Notes under the pieces: model-generated
What the model was told of the DNA's origin: nothing
What the model saw: only the letters and a program-made list of their open reading frames with translations
Database searches by the model: none
Position numbers and translations under genes: made by a program
Origin: Ustilago trichophora
Lineage: Eukaryota; Basidiomycota; Ustilaginomycetes; Ustilaginales; Ustilaginaceae
Reading direction: 5' to 3'
Length of the DNA: 64,000 bases
NCBI GenBank assembly: GCA_900323505.1
Contig: OOIN01000038.1
Location: 124,001 to 188,000, forward strand
Shown here: positions 1 through 8,000 of the stretch, piece by piece
Position numbering within the stretch: position 1 is the first letter of the stretch
Layout of the letters: each line of letters begins with the position of its first letter

Positions 1-1
1 C

Positions 2-415
2 ACTGTGAGTTGCATCTCCACCAAAGCCGCTCTGCACATCGACATCCTCGTCGTCCTCCTCACCGCCGACACCGACAGCTTGCGCGCCAGGGCCGGCAGC
101 TTGCTCGGAAGCGTCTCGAGTAGAGAGATCAACGCCGAGCCTCTTGGCGTTGGTGCGCTTGATGTGAAGGATGTCAACGAATGTCTTGTAGAGACTCTTG
201 AGACTACGCTGTCGAGGGTTGACGCGGACAGGTGTGCTTCGGAAGATACCGGTGATCTCGACGCGGTCACCAGGCTTGCTGACGTCGACCAATTCGTCGT
301 AGGCGCACATGCTTACGGTGTGAGGGGTCTGACCATCAGGAACGACGTCGGGAGTCTCCTGAATGCGAACGACCTGGCGATCCGAGAACTCGCATCGGTT
401 GTGGATGAGCGACAT
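2..415 (-). CDS. MCM4: MCM4 replicative helicase subunit, central fragment (partial at window edge, 5' part not found)
   Basis: Subunit of the MCM2-7 helicase that unwinds DNA at replication origins. The minus-strand frame reads MSLIHNRCEFSDRQ, then an OB-fold segment with QETPDVVPDGQTPHTVS, YDELVDVSKPGDRVEITG, FRSTPVRVNPRQRSLKSLYK and FVDILHIKR, which is typical of MCM4 (family knowledge). An acidic linker follows, and the frame runs off the window start before the AAA+ domain. In MCM4 proteins the MSLIHNRC segment directly follows a CxxC-type zinc finger. No such finger is encoded just upstream here: the frame stays open for 29 more codons back to a possible 3' splice site (CTCGCAG near 503), but those residues do not resemble MCM4, and transposon sequence begins near 590. 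The methionine at 415 is therefore an internal one by homology, not a proven start. The piece could be a truncated copy, a rearranged allele or an assembly join. Confidence 0.85.
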   Translation of the reverse strand, partial: MSLIHNRCEFSDRQVVRIQETPDVVPDGQTPHTVSMCAYDELVDVSKPGDRVEITGIFRSTPVRVNPRQRSLKSLYKTFVDILHIKRTNAKRLGVDLSTRDASEQAAGPGAQAVGVGGEEDDEDVDVQSGFGGDATHS

Positions 416-502
416 GGGAGTCCTCCTCAGCAATGATGGCGAGGAGAGGGCAACCGAGGAGTGCCGACGGTGACGATGTAGGAAAGTGAAGTGGTGATGA
501 AG

Positions 503-580
503 CTGCGAGATGGATGAAAGATAGAAATTGTCAGAAACTTCGAAGGTAGCAAAACATTCTTGAGCCGGAATAAAACTTAC
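503..580 (-). other. Possible intron upstream of the MCM4 fragment
   Basis: On the minus strand a consensus donor GTAAGT starts at 580, a branch-like CTGAC lies in the middle, and CTCGCAG ends near 503. The joined reading frame stays open across it into MSLIHNRC, but the encoded residues are not MCM4-like. It may be a real intron of a chimeric transcript or chance. Confidence 0.35.
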
Positions 581-748
581 CTTTAAGTGAACTGTGTGGT
601 TCCCTCGAGCTAGAGGCCTGGCTCTTGAGGGGACTGCTTGAGGGTTAGGCGAGTGGCGACGAGGCTCCTGCTGCGTTTCGATTCGAAAGGGATGCTGGGG
701 CGAGAGGAGTGCGCTGTTGGGCAAGGCGCTTCTCGTCGCCACTGCATC

Positions 749-2296
749 CTATTGCGCGTCCTGAGACTGTGACTGTTGAGCCTGCTGTGACCTTTGAGCT
801 CTTCGTGCCTCGTTGCGTCGAGCGACACGTCCCTGTTCCGATTCAAGTCCAGCCTCTGTCCTGCCTCTTCGCCTAGAGGCCGCGGTTGTATCTTCGAATC
901 GGCGAGAATAAGATGTGAACAAAGCAGTAACCATTTCCTCTCGAAGAGCGTGAGCGGCATCAGCCCTAAAGGTGGCAAGCTGCCGTTGAGACATGCCTTC
1001 CGTCGCACGTGCCAGTTCCTGTTCATAACGAACTTGGTTCTCTCGACGGTGTACCCTTGCACCTTCCGTAGCTTGCTGGTAAGAGCTGAGTTCGGCTGTG
1101 ACATCTTGGACAACTTCAGGGGAATACGTTTCCAACAGATATTCGGCTACATCGTCGGGTCTGTCGTAACGGCTGGCGAATGTGTGGGCAATGATGCATG
1201 CTTGAATGGCGTACGCCGCCTTTTGGTGGTCCTCCTCTCGATATAGGTTTCCTCGATAACCCATTAGGCACTGAAAGCGATTCTTGAGGTAGGCGATTCC
1301 ATGCTCTGCTCGAACGCGGATGCGAGACATGCTGAAGTTGAAGAACCTGATGTCGCGGCTCTGGTTAGCGAAAGTATTTCCATATGGACTGACAGAATAG
1401 CTTGAGTACCCGAATCCGGAATCCACCCAGACAAACTCGCCTTCGTCCAGATGCAGACGAGGTTTGGCTACGATGCCCTGGCCAGACGCCCAGACACGCG
1501 AGTCATGAGAAGAACCAGGATGGCCAACGACTGACTCCACAATGCGAAGAGAATGAGGAAGAAAGACAAGAGCGACGTTGAAAGTGTAGTCACCTTTGTA
1601 CGAGTAGTGCTCTCGAGCATTCATTGCAGGTTTCCACGCGAGGTTGATGTGTGTGCCGTCTGCAACAAGCCATCCGCGACCCCATTCTTCCACGCCAGAT
1701 TTTTCCTTAACCCAGGCGGAGGCCTTGGCGCGTTCATCTTCGGTAGCAAAGGTGACTACCTCGGTGTTGATCTCGTAAAGTGCCTTGATTGTCTTCTCAG
1801 TCCAAAGATGGACGGAACCCCATGAGCACCCGCAAGCAAAGGCAGCATCACGAACGCCTCCGCCATTTCCCGATCGACCTAGGCAGTACAACCCGACCGC
1901 AATCTGCATTTGAACCCTCCTGTAATTCCTGGTGTTCTTGAAGACATCCGTTGAGCTGAGTCGTAGTGTGAGGTCCTCGAATGCCTGCGGTGTCATGCGA
2001 ACTAGGCCGCGGTAGAGCTTATGGTTGTATTCGGAGTAGTGGTCAAGTCGATCCAGAATAGTGTCCTTGCGGCGAGACAAGAGGTGACGTTCCACAGAGT
2101 ATCGGTCGCTTAAGACAGCTAAGTACATAACGGCAAGTGCACGTGCGAAAGCATACTCGTAGTCGTCGTCGTAGCTGTCACTGCAGTTGTTGTCTATAGC
2201 CAATTCTGAATTCAACAAGGTTTCGAAAAGGATCGAATGCTGAATCGCTGTTTGTAGTTGATTGAGGAGTTCCTGCTTGGAGGAGACCCAAACCAT
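749..2296 (-). CDS. Harbinger-type DDE transposase
   Basis: Transposase of 515 residues, one exon, no interruptions. The N-terminal 150 residues are helical and contain YRRVQMQIAVGLYCLGRSG, the conserved region ahead of the nuclease. The RNase-H-like core shows the three acidic residues expected of DDE_Tnp_4: D in VADGTHINLAW (about residue 212), D in VDSGFGYSS (about 290) and E in RVRAEHGIAYLKNRF (about 330), with SSHDSRVW between the first two. The C-terminal 130 residues are charged and Q/R-rich, probably disordered and nuclear. The ATG at 2296 is preceded by a GGTGTT microsatellite. In this family the enzyme cuts and pastes DNA together with a Myb-like partner (established for PIF/Harbinger); that partner is the next gene and looks damaged. 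The intact frame suggests recent activity or selection. Confidence 0.88.
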   Translation of the reverse strand: MVWVSSKQELLNQLQTAIQHSILFETLLNSELAIDNNCSDSYDDDYEYAFARALAVMYLAVLSDRYSVERHLLSRRKDTILDRLDHYSEYNHKLYRGLVRMTPQAFEDLTLRLSSTDVFKNTRNYRRVQMQIAVGLYCLGRSGNGGGVRDAAFACGCSWGSVHLWTEKTIKALYEINTEVVTFATEDERAKASAWVKEKSGVEEWGRGWLVADGTHINLAWKPAMNAREHYSYKGDYTFNVALVFLPHSLRIVESVVGHPGSSHDSRVWASGQGIVAKPRLHLDEGEFVWVDSGFGYSSYSVSPYGNTFANQSRDIRFFNFSMSRIRVRAEHGIAYLKNRFQCLMGYRGNLYREEDHQKAAYAIQACIIAHTFASRYDRPDDVAEYLLETYSPEVVQDVTAELSSYQQATEGARVHRRENQVRYEQELARATEGMSQRQLATFRADAAHALREEMVTALFTSYSRRFEDTTAASRRRGRTEAGLESEQGRVARRNEARRAQRSQQAQQSQSQDAQ

Positions 2297-2304
2297 GGCT
2301 GTAT

Positions 2305-2350
2305 GTGATGTCGTCGAAGGTGGTGGTGTTGGTGTTGGTGTTGGTGTTTG
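2305..2350. repeat. GGTGTT/GGT microsatellite ahead of the transposase ATG
   Basis: About four GGTGTT units follow a GGTGGTG run just upstream of the transposase start. It would lie in the 5' leader. Confidence 0.7.
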
Positions 2351-2862
2351 ACGGAAGGAAGGAGGAAAGAGTTGTGAGAAAGCAAGTCAAAAACTGCGCA
2401 GTAAAGACCAAAAGTGCGCAGCTCACGCGTTCTCGGAATTCGGATATGCGCACACACCCAACCATTTGGAGACAAGGTTGATCGCAATCATGTACAGACG
2501 ATGACAGACGGTTGAATTGAATGATGATGCGACGATCACTACAAGTTACAATGGTACAGGAGAGCGAGGAAGGAAGTACCGAGCCACACCGATTGAAGAG
2601 ACGTCGCTCGTTTGTGAGTGGCTGGGCCAAGCCACAAGACTAAGGAACGCGCTCGTTGAAGGTCTCGGCGCCCTGTTCATGGAGTGATTCATCCAAGCCA
2701 CCAATCATGCTGTTGAGGCTCATGTTGTTCATGTTGTTGTGATCGGTGGCTGCAGAAGGACGAGCGTATCCAAGGACACTGAGCATGAAGTGATGATCCC
2801 TAACTCTCATCCGCTCCATCCTTTCATGCTCCTTTTCCTGGTACTTGAGTCGCATTTCCTCT

Positions 2863-2925
2863 CGCTTTGTGAGCTGTTCCTCTCGCTTTGTGAGCTCTTC
2901 CTCGCGCTTTGTGCGCTCTTCCTCC
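2863..2925 (-). repeat. 21-bp tandem repeat encoding the KREE(E/Q)LT coiled coil
   Basis: Three near-identical units based on CCTCTCGCTTTGTGAGCT are read on the minus strand as repeated T-K-R-E-E-(E/Q)-L heptads within the Myb-like partner gene. Confidence 0.7.
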
Positions 2926-3366
2926 ACCTTGACTCGTGTCTCTGATTGGCCTTCGATGAAGATGCGCATGAGGTCAGAGATATCGTCGCGCTTCCCCCCC
3001 CCTTGCTTGAGAAGTCGATCGAAACCTGGGAATCGCATCCGAGGTTACCGAGTCACGAGCCGATCTGTTGTTGAGATCTTCTTCACCGTCAGCACCAAAT
3101 GCAGAGCTGGCATTACGGCGGACGGTGTCGTTGACGGGTAAAGGGGTGCTGATGGAGGTGGTAGAAGCGTGGCTGGACAAGGCATTGTTGCGAAGAGGGG
3201 ATGCATGCGTGTTCGGGTGCGACAAAGAGGAAGCAAGGACCCGACCTGAGAATGGGTCCTCGGAAGAAGATTCGGCAATTGCATCCAATGAAGGAATGCG
3301 ACGGTCTCCAGGAAAGATGTCGTCATCGTCCTCGTCCATGTCATGTACATTGGATTCAGAAGTGCT

Positions 3367-3435
3367 GGGGGCAGGCGTAGTGGCGGGGGCAGGCGTAGTG
3401 GCGGGGGCAGGCGTAGTGGCGGGGGCAGGCGTAGA
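3367..3435 (-). repeat. 18-bp tandem repeat encoding APATTP
   Basis: Three perfect units of GGGGGCAGGCGTAGTGGC at 3367-3420 and a partial fourth. On the minus strand they encode repeated A-P-A-T-T-P, a low-complexity linker. Confidence 0.85.
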
Positions 3436-4197
3436 GTCGTAAGGCGTGCTGGTGAGCAAGACCACAGGACCGGTCTCGGGGCGATTGATTGCCATCTCGT
3501 GCCACCGCTCAAACCAAGGGTAGGTCTTAGTGATTGCGGCACGGTTGGTAAAGTCCTAAAGCAGAGAGGTCAAGGAAGGAAAGGTAGTTCGTCAGTTCCA
3601 TGTAACCCAATGTAATCATACCATACCAAGACAAAGTGTCAGCGTACTCACCGAGTGGTTGGATTGCATGTTGCGAAAAAGAAGACCAGATCCTGTTTGC
3701 GACAACGAAGCTCTGATCTTCTTGTACTTTTCTTCTAACCCGCGAAGCTTGGCTTTAATACGATCGCCACAGTTTGCGACGTCTTCGTTGGGGAACACCA
3801 GCTTGAATACTTCTCAACAAGTGACGACTTTGTTCGTTTTATGTCCCTTTTCTTGGGCGTTGCTGACTCGACCTCGTAGTAAAGCGATCTGGAATCTTGG
3901 TGAGTTGTATATAACGTCCACGAGACGCTCGGTTTCCTCGTCCGTCCAGTTGAAGTACGTTCCACCTCTGGTAAACCGGGACGATGAGGCGCTTGGGACT
4001 GATGAGACTGAGCGAGTAGCGCGGGCAGGAAGTGTACGGCGATACGAAGATGCTTGTTGCTGCGTGCGAGAATTGGAAGCGGTGGTTGTAGGATGAGAAG
4101 ATGATGGCTGGCGAGAAACATCGGATGAGGAGCCTGTGGACTCGCCTCCCGCGCTGGGCAGAGGAAGCCTGAGCGCAGGAAGTGCTGAATTGTCCAT

Positions 4198-4790
4198 GTT
4201 TTTGCTGGCAGAGATTGTTGTCAAAGAAGTGTTTTTGCAGCCAAGAGATAAGCTCTGGCTCTCGCCATCGTGGGAATGAAGATAGTTCTCCATTCCGACA
4301 AGGCGCGGAAATGTTGGAGACGATGGTTGACAGAAGAGAGCGAAAAGGTACAAGTTGAGCAGGTCTTTGCGGAGTGCGCAGTTAGAAGGCGCGGAAGTCG
4401 GGATACGTCACGTGGCTTTGTAGACCCGACCCAGACCCAGACTCGATGGTCGCACCACACTCGAAATAGGCGAATGTTTGAAAACCCGATTTTTTTTGAG
4501 TTTGGCTGAGCTTACATAAGCAATTGCAGACTCGAGTTTTTGAAAACTCGAAAAAAACTCGAGTTTTCAAAAACTCGAAAAATTTGAAACCCCCTACACT
4601 TGACCACACACAGAGTGTAAACCTAAGCTTTTAAGCTTTAAATTCTTTCTTGGGCTCCATTTCTTCTTCCAATTTTTTTTCTTCAGCAGGCTGTGGAATG
4701 AAAGGGATGTAACATATTGGAAAAATTCGACTCGGCTCGGGTCCGATCAAACGACACGCGAAGAAAGTCCAACAACTCACACTGTCAAGC
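4198..4790. other. Right end of the transposon and CTR9 upstream region; no gene seen
   Basis: The stretch holds the Myb-like gene leader, A/T-rich sequence, the 4532-4578 hairpin and the probable transposon border near 4618. No MCM4 N-terminal coding sequence is found here on either strand, although a minus-strand MCM4 gene would be expected to continue in this direction. Confidence 0.6.
4532..4578. repeat. Perfect 20-bp inverted repeat (hairpin), each arm itself palindromic
   Basis: Arm 4532-4551 (TCGAGTTTTTGAAAACTCGA) is the exact reverse complement of 4559-4578, with a 7-nt A-rich loop. Inside each arm CGAGTTTT and AAAACTCG are themselves inverted around TG. It is probably subterminal to the Harbinger element. 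Confidence 0.9.
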
Positions 4791-4877
4791 TCTGTGCAAC
4801 AAGGCCTTGAAGCCGAGAAGAGCAGCGTCGCGGATGGGCCAGCATTCCCTCAATCTCCACTTTTGCATCTCTTCTTC

Positions 4878-4931
4878 CTCCTTGCTCCTTGCTCCTTGCT
4901 CCTTGCTCCTTGCTCCTTGCTCCTTGCTCCT
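4878..4931. repeat. TCCTTGC heptanucleotide tandem repeat in the CTR9 leader
   Basis: About seven head-to-tail TCCTTGC units lie roughly 160 bp upstream of the CTR9 start codon. The array is pyrimidine-rich and length-variable by nature. Confidence 0.85.
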
Positions 4932-5090
4932 TTCCCCCACTCCCTCAAACCGGATCTCATTTTCGATCCGACTCGGAAGAGCAGATCACATCCGACGACA
5001 GGCAAGCAGCTATCTCTTGCTCATAGCCGCTGCTGCGACTCAGCTCGGATCTTTCCTCAGCTCACTCTGGAACGAGGTCTCCCTTTCACC

Positions 5091-8000
5091 ATGCCGCCTC
5101 GCAACAGGACCCTCGACCTTCCCGTCGCGGTCAACGAGTCCATCTCGCTCGACCTCGACCCTCTCCCACCCGCAGAAGATATCCAGGTCTTCTTGGAAGC
5201 GCTCGTCTACGAACGTCCTCCCTCCAAGTACTGGACTCGTCTCGCCTCCCAGCTCTACTTTGAGAATCGTGTTCCCGAAGCCATCCAGATCTGCGCAAAA
5301 GGTGTTCAGGTGCTCGCCTCTCACAAGCCATCCGAGACAATTCCTCTGCATGCTCTGCTCGCTGCTTTTGCCCTCAACAACGCTAGATCGGCGCCCAAGC
5401 TCATCCTCAACGATGCTCGCTACCAGCGCATTGCTAACCAGCAGCCCAAGGACGCTTTCTACAACGAATCTTCGCTCAACCAGTCCCACGCCAACACCCT
5501 CGATCCCAAACATCACATCAACGAGCTTTCGCGTGCCATCCTCCTCACCACCAAAGGTCAGAACGATGGTGCCCTTGTCATCTACGACGCCATCCTCAAC
5601 CAGCATCCGAGACACGCGCTCGCTCTCCTTGGCAAGGCCTGCATCCTCCTCCGTAAACGTCAGTATGCCCCTGCACTCAAGCTCTACCAGAACGCGCTTG
5701 AAGTCAGTCTTGTAGTCCAAGCAAACGCCGACAAGGACGGCGACAATGCCAACATCCTCGGCTGGCGAGGCCCCGATCCTCGTGTCGGCATCGGTCTCTG
5801 TCTCTGGGGTCTCGGCCATCACGATGCTGCTCGCAAGGCCTGGAAGCGCGCCGCTCAGCTCAACACCAACAACTCGGCCGCTCATCTTCTCCTCGGCATT
5901 TCCAGCCTCAACCTCGTCAAGCAGACGGCTCGCCTCGTCCCCGGTACCTTTGGCGCCCACGTCGAACGGTCCGAAGAGGAAGCCCGCGAGCTCGCCTACA
6001 CCGAAGGCATGTCCAGCCTTCAAGAGAGCTGGAAACTCGACAAGAACAATGCCACTGCTGCCATCGTCATGTCCGAGTACTTTATCAACAACGCTGCTCA
6101 GGCCAAGAACCGTCCAGGTCCCACACTCAAAGTGGAGCAAGCCGCCATGGCTCACTACGCAACCGCCCTCAAACTTGGAGAACACGCGATTCAGTACGCT
6201 GAAGCTCGCATCGGTGTCAATCATGCTCAGCTCATCTATGCTCGTGCGTCGCACCTCGCCTCTCAGCTCTCGATCAACGCTGCTCAGCCCGAGCTGCGTC
6301 TCCAGGCCCAGCGCTACTATGGCAGGGTCGTCGACGATGTCACGCGTATGCTTTCCAGTGCTACGGCCTCCAACTCGCCCAGCAATGCCCAGCTCCATCT
6401 CTGCCTTTCGCTCGCTACTCTGGGTCTCGCTCAGTGCCAGGTCGCCAACCGTGACCCGCTTGCCGCTATCAACACGCTCGACGTCCTCACCACGCGACCT
6501 ACCAACACGGCTTCGGCTACCCAGACCATCGAGCTCTCGCTTCTGGCCGCCAGTCTGCGCGCCCAGTCTCATCCTGGTGCCACTGCTTCCGAACGACGAG
6601 AGGATGCCGAGCGCGCCCGTATCATGCTCGATCGTGCTCTGCGTCTCATCGAAGCTGCCAAGCTCGACGCGTTTGGTCCGCAGTCGCTGTTTGCTCAGCC
6701 GGACGAGTTCCCATCGCCATCGCCCGCCACAACTTCAGCTGCTACTGCTGATGCTGCTGCTGATGTGCCGCCGGCGCTTGCCAAGGCTTCGCTCTCCATC
6801 CGCACAGAGGATCTTTCCAAGACGGCGCTCGAGGCCATTGCCAGTCTCGGCTCGGATCCTTTGACTCGTGTCGAGTTTGCCGAGCTGCTTCAGACCGAGG
6901 ATCTTGCTCGAGCTACTGCTGCTTATGCCGAGAGTCTCGAGCTGGTCAAGGCCAAGGCAGGTGGCAAGAGCACTGATGCAATCGAAGACGACGAGGCTGC
7001 TACCAACGTGGCGCTGCTTGCCAGTCTTGAGACGTGTCTCGGTGCAGTCCTCGCCATTCGGGCCACCGACATTCCCAGCAGTGACCCGCAGCGAGAGGAG
7101 GAGCGCACTTGGCTTCTCCAGAGAGCCATCTCGCGCCTCGAATCTGCCGTCACCGCCGCTGCCAACGCCGTCAACGCCTTCACTGCCAACGCCGCCTCCA
7201 CCACCGCACGTCTCGAAGCCCAGAGGACCGTCGACGCTGTCAAGCTCATCGCCTCCTACAACCTCGGTCGCGCCAACGAGGCTGCCGACAACCTCGACAT
7301 TGCACGTGAAGCCTACCAGGCCCTGCTGCGCGGTCATCCCGAGTACACGGATGCCAAAGTGCGTCTTGCCATTCTCAACGTCTCCAAGCCTCCCGCTGCT
7401 ACCACTGGTCCTGAGGCTCTGGCGCAAACCAAGGCCCTGCGCGATGCCACCAACGCTCTGTTGAAGGAAGCCCTCGACTCTGATCCTGGCAACCTCGACA
7501 CTCGCTCCACGTACGTCTGCTTCCTCGCAGGCGAGTTTCCCGGCAGCCCCACCCCTGCGTGGGGAGTCATCAAGGAGTTCACCGCCCAACTGTTTGGCGC
7601 TACTGCCAACGCAAACGCGCAAGCCAAGTTCGGCGGCCTTGCTGCTGCCAAGCTCGCCGTCGATTCGGGTCGACGTGATGCTCACACGCTCGCCTCCCTC
7701 GGCTGGGCCTACTACCAGCTTGCCGTCCACGCTGCTGGTCCCACTGCCAAGGCTGATCGCAGCAAAAACATGATGCGCGCCACCGATCTGATGGACAAAG
7801 CTCTCGGAGCCGACGCACGCTGCGCATTTGCCGCTCAAGGTATGGCCATCTTGCTTGCCGAAGATGCGTTTGCCGAGACTGCCGGCGGTACATCGCTCAC
7901 CCTCCCCGCCCTTGGAGGTGCACCCGAAGAGCGCAGAAAGAAGAACGCCGATGAAGCTCTTGCGATTCTCTCCAAGCTGCGCGAGGTGCGCGACGAGGGA

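Larger units (their letters stand above)
2640..4197 (-). pseudogene. Myb/SANT-like Harbinger partner protein, two exons, with an in-frame stop and a frameshift
   Basis: Exon 1 runs from 4197 to 3652 and exon 2 from 3555 to 2640. The intron (3651-3556) has GTGAGT, a CTGAC branch and TTTAG. Exon 1 has an S/T-rich start, then FNWTDEETERLVDVIYNSPR and, further on, VFPNEDVANCGDRIKAKLRG and KYKKIRASLSQTGSG: a Myb/SANT DNA-binding domain of the Harbinger partner type. Exon 2 opens with NRAAITKTYPWFERWHEMA, then an APATTP repeat, an acidic region and a long KREE coiled coil. Two lesions are seen. A TGA at 3816-3814 sits in frame inside the Myb domain. The reading frame also shifts at a run of nine G (2994-3002 on the complement), so the coiled coil is in another frame. 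A 60-nt intron with a poor GTCGAG donor could remove the TGA, and sequencing error could explain the G run, so decay is likely but not proven. Confidence 0.65.
587..4617 (-). mobile_element. PIF/Harbinger-type DNA transposon (ends approximate)
   Basis: Two minus-strand genes sit side by side: a DDE_Tnp_4-type transposase and a Myb/SANT-like protein. That pair is the usual gene content of PIF/Harbinger elements (family knowledge). The ends are inferred. TAA occurs at 584-586 and 4618-4620, matching the 3-bp TWA target duplication known for the family. The inner flanks share only a short inverted match (TGTGTGGT at the left; ACCACACA at the right), so the terminal repeats are weak or misplaced. 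A strong 20-bp hairpin lies just inside the right end (4532-4578). The element separates the MCM4 fragment from CTR9. Confidence 0.6.

Noticed and set aside
581..625. Peptide NHTVHLK upstream of the MCM4 fragment, resembling the zinc-finger segment of MCM4
   Set aside because: The flanking CxxC residues are absent and the spacing to MSLIHNRC does not fit; most likely chance.
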